Positions 23,941 through 35,144 are shown, counted from the first letter of the stretch. The stretch: DNA of 64,000 nt from Whalleya microplaca (GCA_022497155.1 MU385784.1:1-64000); one strand, 5' to 3'. Program-made: numbers and translations. Notes: generated by a model not told the origin, from the sequence alone.

Positions 23941-25656
23941 CTAGTGAGCCATCTCCTCATCATAGGCGCCATCATCACCCATGACCTTGCTGTATCGCTG
24001 CAGACGTGTGACTCTGCGAGGTCTCTTGGGATCCCGCACCTCGTCCTCACCGAAGTCTGCATCTGAGTCGGCCTCCGGGCGGTACTCCACGTCATCGATG
24101 CTGGCTCTCTTTCTCTTGCCCTTGCCCTTGCCTGGGCTCTTCTTGCCTGGGCTCTTGCCCCCAGCCTTCTCGGCGTCCGACTTGCGCGGACGACCACGAC
24201 CTCTGCGGGCAGGAGTTGTCTGAGGGGACACAGGCGACGGCTCATCTGCAACCATCGTGCCGGCGGAAAGCGTGGCGGAAGAAAGACCCGCACTGTCGAG
24301 ACTGGCCGAAGGATCTTGCGGGGCGGGGTCAGGGGCCTGTGAGAATAGGTACTTGAGGCTGGTGCCAACGAGCTTGAACATAACCGGACGTTTGGCATGA
24401 AGGAACAAGTAGTCTTCATCGGTAGGAGAGCCGGAGGAAGGCGGGTCAAGGCTGGTAGTCTTTTCGGACGAACCAGGTGTAATGCCGTCACCATCAAGGG
24501 AAGCTGAGGTAGGCGGCGTGCTTGATTCGTGACGGGCAGTGTGCTTCTTCGCGGTTACCCAGGTCGTGCGGATTCGGTCTCCCTCATCTTCCTCTTCCTC
24601 ATCTTCCTCTTCCTCATCTTCCTCTTCCTCATCTTCCTCTTCCTCATCTTCCTCTTCCTCATCTTCCTCTTCCTCATCTTCCTCCACGCTATCGTCTGTG
24701 TACTCATCGAGGTGAGCAGCTTCTCTAGCTCGTCTGATCTGATCCATCTTCTCAATGCGAGCTGCGCGGATCTTCAACATAAAACCCAGCGCAACCTCGT
24801 CCTCGATGCCTTCATCTCCGATCTTGGGCTCGTAGACTTCCTTGCTCAAGCAGAGGCCTTTGCCGTCATTGTAGTTAGGATCATCAATGTCCACGCCGCC
24901 CTTCCGCATCTGGGCCTTGTACCAGTCATCGTAGGGTCCGTCCTCTTCAATGCCTCCGTAGAACGGGTGGCGCCATGAATTGAACTCCTCATCGCTGGGA
25001 TACATACAGTGGAGGAGGGCCAGGAAGTGCTTGCGACGCTCATCGCGATCCTTGAAAGAGCTAAGCCACTTCCTAGTTCCGTGCGGGTCAGATTCACCAT
25101 CATATTGGGAGTCGGAATCATCTTCGTGATATTTCTGGGCCATGTTGCTAGTAATCTCCTCGTTGATGTTGTTGTTTATATTGGAAGAGGAGGAGGAGGG
25201 TGAGGAGGGTGAGGAGGAGGAGGAGGAAGAGGGGGAGGAGGACAAGGTAGGAGGGGAGGAGTAGGTGTTGGTGTCGGCAGCGAGGGCCTGACGGCTTCTG
25301 CGACGTTCTAGTAGGTTGATGGGAGGGATGATAGAAGTGAGCTCAGACGAGGAAGGAATGAGCTGGTGGTTGTAATCATAGATTTGGACGCTGAGCGCCC
25401 GGGGGAGTGTGGAGGGAGGAGTGCGCGAGATGGCTTCGGAGGGAGCCACGGAAGCCACCTGCCTCTCCGGAGTCGGGGAAGCGCGCCATCCGTCAACGTA
25501 GCCTATACAGTAGTGGTTAAGCTCTGACACGAAAGGCTTGCCTTGACAGTAGATGGAGGAGAACTCACGTTCTGGGCGAAAGCGCCCGTCCGGTGACGCG
25601 GGCGAGTACCCCTCCCCGGATTTCAAGGGGCTCCAGGAACCCTCTGGACTCGGCAT
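23941..25656 (-). CDS. Acidic AT-hook nuclear protein, function unknown
   Basis: The frame is open for 571 residues. A 66-nt segment (25568-25503) has a GTGAGT donor, GCTTAAC branch and TATAG acceptor, is a multiple of three and has no stop; if spliced the protein is 549 residues (E-R-Y-V-D junction). In the unspliced numbering the N-terminus is Ser/Pro-rich with a Ser/Asn homopolymer stretch. A conserved-looking central block (RKWLSSFKDRDERRKHF to about EKMDQIRRARE) is followed by seven tandem acidic EEEEDE-type units, and at about 484-493 an AT-hook (RRGRGRPRKS) followed by Lys-rich KSPGK repeats and a bipartite basic motif near the end. AT-hooks bind the minor groove of AT-rich DNA, so a chromatin or transcription role is inferred. 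I do not recognise the central block. Confidence 0.8.
   Translation of the reverse strand: MPSPEGSWSPLKSGEGYSPASPDGRFRPEREFSSIYCQGKPFVSELNHYCIGYVDGWRASPTPERQVASVAPSEAISRTPPSTLPRALSVQIYDYNHQLIPSSSELTSIIPPINLLERRRSRQALAADTNTYSSPPTLSSSPSSSSSSSPSSPSSSSSNINNNINEEITSNMAQKYHEDDSDSQYDGESDPHGTRKWLSSFKDRDERRKHFLALLHCMYPSDEEFNSWRHPFYGGIEEDGPYDDWYKAQMRKGGVDIDDPNYNDGKGLCLSKEVYEPKIGDEGIEDEVALGFMLKIRAARIEKMDQIRRAREAAHLDEYTDDSVEEDEEEEDEEEEDEEEEDEEEEDEEEEDEEEEDEGDRIRTTWVTAKKHTARHESSTPPTSASLDGDGITPGSSEKTTSLDPPSSGSPTDEDYLFLHAKRPVMFKLVGTSLKYLFSQAPDPAPQDPSASLDSAGLSSATLSAGTMVADEPSPVSPQTTPARRGRGRPRKSDAEKAGGKSPGKKSPGKGKGKRKRASIDDVEYRPEADSDADFGEDEVRDPKRPRRVTRLQRYSKVMGDDGAYDEEMAH
24582..24683. repeat. 15-nt coding minisatellite (acidic repeat)
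   Basis: About 6.5 tandem copies of CTCATCTTCCTCTTC, read on the minus strand as Asp/Glu repeats of the AT-hook protein. Copies are nearly identical, so the number may vary between strains. Confidence 0.95.
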
Positions 25657-25673
25657 CTTTTGGGAAAGACGGA

Positions 25674-26004
25674 CTAATGGTATAGTTGTTAGAGTATTAC
25701 TCCAGTTTCATCAACAAGTTCTAGAGATGGAGTGCAATGATTTAGTTGCCCAGTTTCGTAGTCTCCGACTGTGGATTTGAGTAGGGTTGGAGGCGTGAGA
25801 TGTTCTTATAAAGAAGTATAACGATAGACGGGAGAATGTATGCTCTTTAAATGGAGATTACCGTGTATCTTGATAATGTTGGGTGTTGTCTTGAGTTGGA
25901 GGACGACCAAAGCGGCGAGGTGTTTTTATGTAGAGTAGATGGGGAGCAGGGGAGAGGAGTTGGGCGAAAGTGGTACACCGAATTAAAAATCGAAGACAAC
26001 TTAC
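25674..26004 (-). promoter_or_regulatory. Probable 5' UTR intron of the AT-hook gene
   Basis: On the minus strand a GTAAGT donor at 26004 and an acceptor CCATTAG at 25674, with a CTCTAACAAC branch-like site, bound a 331-nt segment that ends 17 nt before the start codon at 25656. The splice signals are good but transcription was not observed. Confidence 0.5.
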
Positions 26005-27774
26005 AATGGTGCCTCAAGGGCTCTTCTGGGTAGTGATATTAAAGTAGTAATTGCAGCAACAAAAGCTGTGGGAGACAAGAGAGGTTGGAGGGAGACTCGT
26101 AACTCGTCTTGTTGAGGACTTAGATACCGGTGCTGAATATTGCTGTGGTTCTGGTAAATGATAAGTTGTGGAAGAAGGTTGAGGGAAGTTCAAGAAGTGA
26201 ATGGGTATTTGGAATAGCACAGCGGATCAGATCGGACTGAATTATGGGAGGACTTCACATTCACTTCACAACCTCGTCACATTCACAACACCTCCTTCAG
26301 CCGGAGGAACTATGGCCTCTAACCCCTCGTTTCATGATGAGGATAACATCCAAGAACAAATTATTACGCCTTCCAGTTCTAATAAAAAAACATTTTAGCA
26401 AACATAACCCCACGTGGTGCAGTTGGAAAGCTAGGTACATCCTCTGACTCTTTCCTCGTCAGCTTAGCCGATGTGGTATTTGGCCCTCCGAGGGTCTGAA
26501 GACTTTTCTGGGGAGCTTATTTAACCTTTAACAGCGAAAAAGAAGTCTGCAATCAAGTCCCCTTAATACCAAAAGCACAATAGTAATTACGCCAAAGTGG
26601 GAACATAAGATAGAGTACTAGCATCATTCTCAGGTTTAACGTAATTACTTATGGCTATATGAAATTGAAAAGTCCTCGAGGCAGTAGAGAATTCCCTAAA
26701 GCAGCGAAGTCAAGGTTTTCTTTTTCTTTTTCTACTGGCTATATAACCTCAAGAACATGGAGTGAGCTGTGGCTTGTACTGTGCAGCTTAGGTAGTTATT
26801 GGACTTTCTCGCATTACAGCTTAGAGAATGGCTAGGAAAGTCTGAGATATATCCAGTAGAATATATATTGCCAAGTGTGTTTCAAGGATACTGTGCCGTC
26901 ATGGGACTTATGGCTCTCGTACGTTTCAAGTATCTAATGTTGCCCCTATTGAGAGCTTGGTTGGCTTTTGGCACCTTGCAAGGTTCCTCCGTTCAGCTCC
27001 TCCAACACAAGTAGACTTTGAAGATATCGTATAACACTATATTTGAAGTAAGGTTGCTCTTATATATACTATAGACATAGACTCTTGAAATCTTGAAGGA
27101 CCTATGCATGGGTCTGATGAAGGATCTAGAAGTCAAGGTTGGAGACTTTGACAACTAAGTCATGTATTTGAAATGCTGCGTGCAACCATTGACTTCAGTG
27201 CATGTATCTGTCCTAAATAGTTGTGGTGAAGGCCTGAGATGATCCTTACTATGTCTAAACTATGGCAATGATATGTGTTTGTTACTGCAATGCAATTTGC
27301 CTCTTGACATCTTAGGGACATTTGCAAGCTATCAGAAGTTGGTGGCCACATCAATCATCCAAACATTAAATGCTCTCATTCTATAGTGACTCTGTTCCGT
27401 AGAGGGTTTCTTCAATTTGAGACCACCCGTGAGACTGTTCAAGGAATGCAACTTGTTAGGAGAGTTGGGCTGTAAGTCTTCCTGGTGGGGATTTCGTGGG
27501 CTTCATGTCCTCGGCCGACATCTCATCGTCGTCATGTCCAGGTATACACTTTCAAGCGGTTATGTTTGAAGTTCGCGGCGTGTCCCCTCGAAAACGAGGA
27601 CCTAGTTTTAGAGAATGTTCTTGCAAATAGTTATTGTGATTGTGTTCCGAGGGCATAGATATGCTACCTCGCTGTGATTCGTTGTTGGGTAAGCCTCAGG
27701 TCTTATCTAAGCCGACAACAATGACACACTCTATGAACATCCTAAGGCTCCACACTAAATCCCCCTAACCCCAT
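26005..27774. other. Intergenic region, nothing recognised
   Basis: AT-rich DNA between two minus-strand genes. A sequence resembling a tRNA A box occurs near 26420 but no B box follows. No coding frame could be supported. Confidence 0.5.
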
Positions 27775-28232
27775 TCATGATGACCAGGAGTTTGCTTTGG
27801 CCGCAGCGATGACCTTTTGCAAATGAGCTTCCGTCTCTGCTGTGACTCCCCTGGGATAGTACTTGGACTGGGGATGTTGTCTCGGCAGCAGAGGGTCTGC
27901 ATAGTCGCCTATGACAGTACTCATCGGTTAACAAGGTTGAGAAGTCTCATAGGCACTGCTATAGATAGATAGTGCAGACGGGAGCCAATGTTGGGAGAAA
28001 TAGGAGAGATGCGAGACAACTTACTCATGTTGAACTTCTGGTCACTGAGTCTCGCCTTGGCCACATCGGTCTCCTCCCTGAACTTCTTATCCATCCAGCC
28101 CGCCATCTGACCGGCCTTAGTAGAGTCTGGTGTCTGGGCTGACTCGCTAAATGATTGATTGGGCGTGTGAAGCTGACCAGGTAGGTTCGAGGCAAGTGGC
28201 CGTGACGGGCCAGAAGAAGAGTTATTATGCAT
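27775..28232 (-). CDS. Small protein of 113 residues, unknown function
   Basis: Two exons, 28232-28025 and 27908-27775, are joined in phase 1 across a 116-nt intron with an excellent GTAAGT donor and CATAG acceptor. The N-terminal 40 residues are Ser/Pro/Asn-rich and look disordered. The middle (MAGWMDKKFREETDVAKARL) is a charged helix, and the C-terminal part is a Pro/Tyr-rich stretch followed by a helix ending AAAKANSWSS. No signal peptide, membrane segment or known domain was recognised. Frame continuity across the intron and protein-like composition support a real gene. An in-frame extension to 28304 lacks support. It is tandem with the AT-hook gene and divergent from the SUZ-domain gene about 750 nt away. 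Confidence 0.65.
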
Positions 28233-28979
28233 GGCAGAAGCGCACCTCCTTTTTTTATTTGCACTGTAATGTAATGTAACAATGACGTTAGATGGAAGCT
28301 GCATGAATATATCAGACGTATGAGTTTGTTACATGGCTCAGATATTGACTTACACCGAATGAGAATGAAAGCCCGTACCTAGAGCTCTGGAAACGGCTAG
28401 ATGCCTAGACGTGGAGGCAGATAGATATGTTAGAGTTCAATGGCACCTTTATACTGTAGAATATGGAAGATTATCTTAGAGAAACAATGATGGATAAACG
28501 GTACAGTTTTGTGCCTTAGGTATACAAGTTATCAACTGTGGCGAAGATTTCGATAGATGAGATGCGGAAAGTATCACAAAGCTGAAGCCAACCTGAAGAC
28601 AAGAAGTGCCAACTCCACCACCCAAGGAATGCTATGATTGGCTGGGAGGTAACTCCAACCCTTGCCAGGGGAAAGCTTAATAACTTAAGGGCTAAGACCC
28701 AATCCTGTCATAGTACAACTCACTATACATAACGCATGCATCTCCATTTCCGAGTCTTTTCCCCAGCCTTGAACAAATCGCCTATTGCACCCACCACCAC
28801 CACCCCTCAAATTATATATGTACGACCGCAGCCTGAGATATCCAGTCGACTAGTCATACGCAATACGAGCGAGCAGCAAGGTGCTTTTTTGTATAGCGTT
28901 TCTACTTCTACCTCTACACACCCAGTTGCCTAGGCCAGCAGTCTTTCCCCCCCCCCGCGCGCACACACACATCATCACC

Positions 28980-30211
28980 ATGGCCAGACGAACCACGAAA
29001 GTCCCCGACGCCTGGGAAGACGACGACTGGGAGGTGCAGGCCGACAAGGCAGCAGCGGCGCCGGAGGAAGACTCGACGGCCGCGCCGCAGGTCGCGCTGA
29101 GCAAAGCTGAGCGGCTGGCGAAACACGCGGAGTCGAACCGGCGGCTCTGGGAGTCCGCGTACGTCTATCCTCCCTCCATGCCCCCTCTCTCGATCTACAT
29201 TCCCCTCCCCCCTGCACAGCCTTTTCCCCCTCAATCCGAGTCCCAGTCCCAGTCCCAGTCCCAGTCCCAGCAGAAGTACATACATACATACATCCACAAA
29301 GCAAAAAAAAAAACTAACCTCCCCCGCTCCCCCCCACCAGCGAAGCGCCAGCGCAAACCTTCCACTTCCTCCCGACCACGAGCACGAGCACGAGCACCCC
29401 CACCCCCAACCCAACGACGGACTTCAAGCCCGCGGTCAAGGTGCTGAGCCGCAAGCCCGTGATCCAGAAGCGCGACCCGGCGACGGGGCAGCAGTCGCGC
29501 CTGGAGGACCTGGACTCGGACGACGAAGACGCCAGGAACGCCGCCGCGCGCCTGAGCCCCGCCGAGGTCCGCGCCCGCCAGCTGCGCGAGCGCGAGGAGA
29601 AGCAGCGACGGTACGACGAGGCGCGCGCCAAGATCTTCGGCACCGCCAACACCAACACTACTGGAGGTACAGGGGCAGGGGGAGGGGGAGCTGGGGTGGG
29701 CGCATCGAACCCGTCCTCGGGGACGTCGACGCCGACGCCGACGCCGGGCGCCGTGACGCCGCCGCGCTCGGCGGACGGGCGAGGACACCACCCGCGGGGA
29801 CGGGGACGGGGTGGTCGTGGTGGGAACGCGCACGCGCATACCCGGCACAGCAACGAGAGTCGCGGCGGAGGCGGAGGTGGAGAGAGCGGTGGCAGCAATA
29901 CCAGCAACAGCCAGCAGCAGCAGCAGCAGCGGCCCGGCAGCCAGTCTGGCGGCGGCGGTGTGAGTGTGCGGGAGCTCTACGACCCGAACTACTCTCCCAA
30001 GCCCGGGTTCCAGCTCGAGAGGAGGGGGAACAATAACAGCCATAGTGGTAACGGCATCGGCAACAACGACAACGGCGGCGCGCCGTTGCACCGCCGGTCG
30101 ACGCCGCGGGAGGAAGACCAGGTTATTCGCGCGCCGCGGGGGCCGGACGGGAGTGGACGGGGAGGCTTTGGGTTTGCCAGACGCGGGGCCAACAACAAGG
30201 GCAGCGCGTGA
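28980..30211 (+). CDS. SUZ-domain RNA-binding protein (SZRD1-like)
   Basis: Exon 1 (28980-29158) and exon 2 (29341-30211) are joined in phase 2 across a 182-nt intron (GTACGT donor, CACCAG acceptor), giving 349 residues. The start follows CATCATCACC and gives MARRTTKVPDAWEDDDWEV, a typical opening for this family (a Trp/acid motif). Residues about 92-160 form the SUZ region: basic VLSRKPVIQKRDP, a spacer, then REREEKQRRYDEARAKIFG, where the last helix is the family signature. The rest is low-complexity Gly/Ser/Asn/Gln with RG-type repeats, typical of RNA-binding tails. SUZ domains bind RNA and are found in proteins involved in mRNA regulation. The intron holds a repeated AGTCCC tract. It is convergent with the nar1 gene, with only 121 nt between the two stops. 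Confidence 0.82.
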
Positions 30212-30332
30212 GAAAGAATTACTAGTTTACTATGCTGCTATGGTATATATTCTTTCTATATGCTGAGGTACAGAGTTACAACGTGCCGTCCTCGGCACGA
30301 GACGACCAAGCAAGAGAAGACCGATCTCTTAT

Positions 30333-32192
30333 CTACCAACCGCCGCCGATCTTCGAGGCCAGCTGGACGACCCGCTCCGTCTCGCTGGCGCCCTTGTTCT
30401 TGCCCACGTCGCTGACCACCTCGCGGTAGCTCGTGGACACCAGCCTGTCGACTTCTATACCGGTTATGCTCGACCAATGCGCCAGGGTATCTCGAATGTA
30501 TGATGGGGAAATGCCGCCAACCACGTCACTCCTACTGCTACCACTGCTATCCCCACCACTACTACCATTCGTCCGCTCTTCTCCGTTTTCTACGGAGTCC
30601 TGACCAGCTGCTTCTTCCGTGTCGGACTCCTCCGCCGAGAAGTACGCCTCATCGACCTGCGCAAGCCACTGCTTCTGCTCGAGCGGTCCGGGCTTCGAGT
30701 CCCAGCCCTGGCGCTCCAGCACCACGGGGTCATCGACCTTGATCTGCCCGCCGCCGTTGGTGCAGCCGCCGGGACAGGCCATGACCTCGACGTAGGCGTA
30801 CTCCAGCCCGGCCGACTTGCCCCTGCCGACGGCCCTCGCGCCGGGCATCTTGGACGGCCGAGGCGGCTTCAGCCTGCGCACTAGGTTCTGGATGTTCCGG
30901 AAGCCGTAGTACCGCGCCGCCTTGAAGAGGGGCACGCCGCCGTCCGCCGACACCACCGCGTACTCGACGACGTCGGCGTTGCGGCCGCGCGCGGTCTCGA
31001 TCCGGGACCCCGGGTGCCGCGCCGCGATGTACTGCAGTGTGTAGTATAGGTTGCCCCCCGACGTCCCCGCCGCGGGTTCGGATTGCGCACTGCGGTGGGG
31101 CGGGAAGAGGAAGCGTTGGATAGTAGGATCGGGGAAGGGCGTCTGCAGGGACGGGGGGAGGGGGCTCTTGGGTAGTCCGAAGAAATCTATATTACGCGAT
31201 TCGCACAACATTAGGATCTCCTTGCTCGTGATGACACAGTCCACATCCCGCACCCCGCGCCCATTACTACTGCTGCTGCTGCTGCTGTTACTGTTCCACG
31301 CCGTGTCCGTAAGCTCCTCGCGGCTGGCCTCCAGCTTCTTGTCAAAGCACGGCATGACCGCCAGGTGCCATATGCGCTCGGGCGGTATGCCCAGCGTCCG
31401 GCTGAGCGTGGTCTTCAGCAGCGTCCCCGTCAGCGCCTGCGGCGACTTGACGCGCGAGATGTGCGGCAGCACGTGCGGGTGCGTCTTCTCGGCGTAGCAC
31501 ACCCAGCCGGGACAGCTCGACGACAGGATCGGCCTCGTCACCCCCGTTGTTCCCCTACTGCTGCTGCTGCTGCTGTGATCGCCCACGGCCTCCTCCGCGC
31601 CGAGCACCAGGCTCGCCTCCCGCGCCGCGTTCGTGTCCACCACCCACGCGAACGCATTGCCGTGCCGTCCGCCCGCCCGCAGGCCCCGCGCCCCCGTCAG
31701 CAGTTGCTCGATCATGCGGCCCGCGTGGCGCTCGCCGAGCCCGCGGCCCGCGGCGGCGGCTAGGCTCGCGCGTGTTTGGGGCGATACGCTGGCGACGAAG
31801 AGTTTGCTGTCGGGGTTCTCGAGGCCCAGGACCCGCGGTCGTGTGATGCCGTCATTGTCGGTGTCGTGGTGGATGCGCAGCGCCGGCGCCGCGTCGAGGA
31901 CGTGCAGGAGCTCGGCGTGGCTCTGTAGGCTCACGAGCACGGCTTCCGCTGACGTCACGCAGCCTGAGCAGGCGAGGCAGTCTGTGAGGGATATCTGGGC
32001 TGGTGCGTTGGCGTCGGTGTTGGAGTTGTGGGAGGGGTGGCTGCCGTCGAGGATCACTTCGTGTTCGAGGTCGGAGGGGGGTGGTGTCGGGGGTGCGGCG
32101 GAGGATGGGGGGAGCGTCTCGACGGGCTTGATGCAGGCTACGCCCGGCGAGATGAAGTCGTTTAGGTCGTCGGCGGAGAGGATCGCGGACAT
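30333..32192 (-). CDS. nar1: Cytosolic Fe-S cluster assembly factor Nar1
   Basis: A single exon encodes 619 residues from the Met at 32192, which gives the family N-terminus [22 protein letters not shown]. Nar1 is an iron-only-hydrogenase-like protein with two [4Fe-4S] clusters that acts in the late step of cytosolic iron-sulfur assembly, delivering clusters with the CIA targeting complex. The N-terminal cluster ligands are C20, C72, C75 and C78 (CLACSGC). The second site is formed by C227 (SSCPGWVC), C282 (MPCFDKK), C473 and C477 (ACPGGC). The protein ends in a lone Trp after a Gly run; a C-terminal aromatic is the kind of tail recognised by the CIA targeting complex. Several Ser-rich insertions lengthen it relative to yeast. 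An upstream in-frame extension to 32357 does not resemble the family and is probably leader. Confidence 0.93.
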   Translation of the reverse strand: MSAILSADDLNDFISPGVACIKPVETLPPSSAAPPTPPPSDLEHEVILDGSHPSHNSNTDANAPAQISLTDCLACSGCVTSAEAVLVSLQSHAELLHVLDAAPALRIHHDTDNDGITRPRVLGLENPDSKLFVASVSPQTRASLAAAAGRGLGERHAGRMIEQLLTGARGLRAGGRHGNAFAWVVDTNAAREASLVLGAEEAVGDHSSSSSSRGTTGVTRPILSSSCPGWVCYAEKTHPHVLPHISRVKSPQALTGTLLKTTLSRTLGIPPERIWHLAVMPCFDKKLEASREELTDTAWNSNSSSSSSSNGRGVRDVDCVITSKEILMLCESRNIDFFGLPKSPLPPSLQTPFPDPTIQRFLFPPHRSAQSEPAAGTSGGNLYYTLQYIAARHPGSRIETARGRNADVVEYAVVSADGGVPLFKAARYYGFRNIQNLVRRLKPPRPSKMPGARAVGRGKSAGLEYAYVEVMACPGGCTNGGGQIKVDDPVVLERQGWDSKPGPLEQKQWLAQVDEAYFSAEESDTEEAAGQDSVENGEERTNGSSGGDSSGSSRSDVVGGISPSYIRDTLAHWSSITGIEVDRLVSTSYREVVSDVGKNKGASETERVVQLASKIGGGW

Positions 32193-33181
32193 TGTGTGTG
32201 CATAGGTGGGTTTGCCGGGTTCGATTCGAGTTTGCCCGTAGAGGGAGGATCGTGGAGGGAGGAGGGAGGAGGGAGTTGAGGCGAGTTGCGATGACTCGTT
32301 GTCTCGATTCTCGAGGCGAGAGTGGCGGGACGTGTTCACTGCGGTTGTCTCATGCACGATCGAAGAAGTTCTGTGATTGTCGAGGAATTGAATGTATTAT
32401 TGATTCTAGGTTAGTTGGAAATCAAAGCCGGTGCCTCAGAACATATAATGTCCAAGCAGCGTAGTTAGAAGAAAAGTATCGGTTGTAGGTTAATGAAGTC
32501 TGACCGGAGATGCGAGTTCTGTCTAGACCACAAGAGACTCGCTGCTTTGAAATGCGCTGCGATTTTCTGGCCGTCTGAACACACGCGAAATCGGCAGTCT
32601 TTTGGCCGCCACTACCCTAGAAACTTTTTGGCGGGGTAGTACATATGTACATAAATCGCCATCTGCTTCCGTACTGTGCAGACCACTCCCGGCTGCTAGA
32701 GCTACACCGTGTGTACAGGTATTTGCCTCCAGGTACATATTCGATCGCTTCTGCGGCACTGATCACACTGGATTGGAAGCCGGCCGCTAACGTTAGGTAC
32801 ATGTGTATGTACATGTGTATGTACTGTGCCGTCGTATTTGACCTCACCAATGACGTCGGCTTTGCCTGTTGCAACCCGACCTACGTAGGCTCTAGCAAGC
32901 CCTAATACTCAGCTGCCAAGGAGCCGGGATCCTCGGTGAGGTACTCAAGCTGCCAGCTACCAGCTACCAGCTACCCTGTTACCCTGCTACCCTGCTACCC
33001 TGCTACCTATCCTCAGGCCCGGCAAGCAGAAGATCTAACTACATACATATTCTCGTTGCTTCTTAAGAGCCCGGATCTCTATCTATACACACTAGAAAGC
33101 CTCGCTCGGATAACTATATATCCTCCACTGGCAATTTCACATACATATATATACAACGCACTCAAGACTTCCTGCCGTAAA
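32193..33181. promoter_or_regulatory. Shared divergent promoter region
   Basis: About 1 kb separates nar1 (minus) from the four-helix protein gene (plus). It contains GTACATATGTAC-type palindromes near 32640 and 32805, and a CTACCAG/CTACCCTG repeat at 32952. No other gene is visible. Confidence 0.4.
32952..33006. repeat. Degenerate CTACC repeat
   Basis: Tandem CCAGCTA units pass into CCCTGCTA units. It lies about 180 nt upstream of a start codon. Confidence 0.85.
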
Positions 33182-33974
33182 ATGGATGTAAGTGCCCATC
33201 CACACACCCACATCCCCCCCAAGCTCACGACTTACAACCCACCCTGACACCCTACAGGCCATTTCCAGCTACAGCTTCGCCTCCTGTAGCTGGCACCTAC
33301 TACAAGCGGCGCCGCTGGTGCTGTGGCCGGGGGCCATCAACGGCTTGCTGACGATGGACGCGGAGGCGTCGTCGTTCCACGGCCCGAGCGCCGTCGAGAA
33401 CTACTTCGCGCGGTCGCTGGGCCTGGCGCTCGCGACGCTGGGGCTGGTGACTGTTGTTCTGACGGGCAGTCTGCCGTTGACGTCTATGGTGGAGAGTGCG
33501 TATTTACCTAGGCCCCCTTACCTTCCTGTCATGAAGAGGATGGATTTGCTTGCTTTGTTTGCGTGCCCGTGTGTTCCCATAAGTGTGGTATACATATATC
33601 ACGGAACAGAAAATCCAGGACTATCTATCTATCTACATACATCTATCTATACACAACCACAGCCAAAACTAACACCCCGCCCCCCAGCCCCCACGGACAG
33701 CCCCTCCCCCTACACAACCCCCGTCCTCCTGCTCACGGCCCTGCACCACGGCAGCGCGGCCTTCTACTGCTGGGCGCGGTACAGCGGGACGGCGCAGACG
33801 GGGTACGTGCTGGGGTTCGCCGGGTCCGCGGCGCTGGCCTCCTTCGGGCTCTGGTGTCTGCTCTTCGGCGGCGCCGACGGCGGGCACGCCAGTCGGCGCA
33901 CGGGGGCTGATAAGCGGACGAGTGGGTTTCCGTTCCGGAATAAGGAGGCGGATAAGCGGAAGAAGGGGAGGTAG
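33182..33974 (+). CDS. Small four-helix membrane protein, unknown function
   Basis: Three exons, 33182-33187 (only Met-Asp), 33258-33495 and 33688-33974, give 176 residues. Intron 1 has a GTAAGT donor and CCTACAG acceptor. Intron 2 (192 nt) has GTGCGT, branch AACTAAC and acceptor CCCCAG; it is a multiple of three without stops, so a retained-intron form would add 64 residues. The protein begins DAISSYSFASCSWHLLQAAP and shows four hydrophobic segments: a short first one after the start, one around the LGLALATLGLVTVVL stretch, then two after TTPVLLLTALHHGSAAFYCW. The tail is strongly basic (DKRKKGR), suggesting a cytosolic C-terminus. I do not recognise the family. Codon use and GC are like neighbouring conserved genes. 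Confidence 0.75.
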
Positions 33975-34168
33975 TGTAGATCTGTTCAGGGATAGAGGGG
34001 ATGGATGGGTAGGTGGGATGGGAGTGAGAGAGAGCTTTTTTCGGAATGGTTACCTATGGTATGGGATTTGCCTACATATAAGTAGGTGAGAGAAGGGATA
34101 GAAAAGGGGGGGGGGAGAGGGGAAGTTATCATGCAGAACTTCGAGCCTAATACCCAGTCGTCGATTGC

Positions 34169-34264
34169 CAAAAAGAATTCATCTGAAGACTACATCTTCC
34201 ATTGGGATTGACTGCCTGTCTAACTACACGATTGTGTGACCCCCTGAGCCACTCAAGGAGGAAG
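34169..34264 (-). repeat. SINE-like repeat, second copy (A box only)
   Basis: On the minus strand CTTGAGTGGCTCAGGGGGT carries an A-box-like motif and the following 75 nt can be aligned with the unit at 1243-1338, with shared blocks GAGTGGCTCA, ACACAA and a GGAA..TCTTC..TGAA..CTTTTTG end. The B-box half present in the first copy is missing, so this copy is a truncated or decayed relative. Confidence 0.5.
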
Positions 34265-35144
34265 ACCCAGAAACATTCTCTTGATTCTCCCACCTATGCT
34301 GCCGATGACTTCTCTGTATCACTGTATCCTGAGTACCCTTGATTGATATCTAGACTTCTTACTGGTCTGCCTATGATACATGATCTGAGAATATGTGGCG
34401 ACTACCTATGTATTGCATGTATACACGTTCGTAGGCAAGTGCCTATGAGTGCATAAAAGGGATATGTGACGTACTTAAGACTAGATTACCATTATCATTG
34501 AACTTGCTTATATGAACTCTCATGCGAACCGTCAGCGTCGGTAACCCAACTGTTGGTGTTCTGCTGCACACTTCGTCATATACACTACTCCGGTAAATTT
34601 TATTGTAGACATCTGCTTCTCTGTAGTCCTTACATTTACTTGTACGTTTCACTAGTAAGACAAGCCATAAGATAATACACACATCGGTCCAAGAAGCAAT
34701 CATAATATCATACCCGCAACAACTTCACCATTCAGAGACCCATGTCCAGTAAAGACTCCATTGAGAGTAGTAAATAAAAGTCAAAAGAGACCAGTCCAAA
34801 TTCATTATATTGAACTCCTGTGACCACATATTATCTGTATGCTTGCTGCTGGCTTGCAAGGTTGTTCTGTGTGACGAAAAAAAGAAGCGGTGGCGGTAGC
34901 ATCCAGTAAAGTTGACCACGGCTAGAAAAAACGTAAGGGAGACAGATTATGTAGACACCGCCGAACTGCCCGTTGCCATTCGCAGGTTTCAATATAACCT
35001 AACCCCCCGTCCCCAATTCATGAAACATTTTTCACCAATCCACACACACTCCTGAATTTCCACCAAGAGTTATACAGGTTACCACATCATTCATCTCTGT
35101 CGAGGTAACACAACAATCATTATGTCGTGTATACCCCGACCATC

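Noticed and set aside
24522..24978. Plus-strand frame with FLFLI or PHLPL repeats
   Set aside because: It is the antisense of the acidic minisatellite in the AT-hook gene.
26412..26432. A-box-like sequence GTGGTGCAGTTGG
   Set aside because: No B box or terminator follows within a suitable distance.
29231..30091. Minus-strand frame of 286 codons opposite the SUZ gene
   Set aside because: It is the antisense shadow of a GC-rich low-complexity exon; the plus-strand gene has a real domain and splice sites.
31051..32205. Plus-strand frames opposite nar1
   Set aside because: They are antisense shadows; the minus strand carries the complete Nar1 cysteine pattern.
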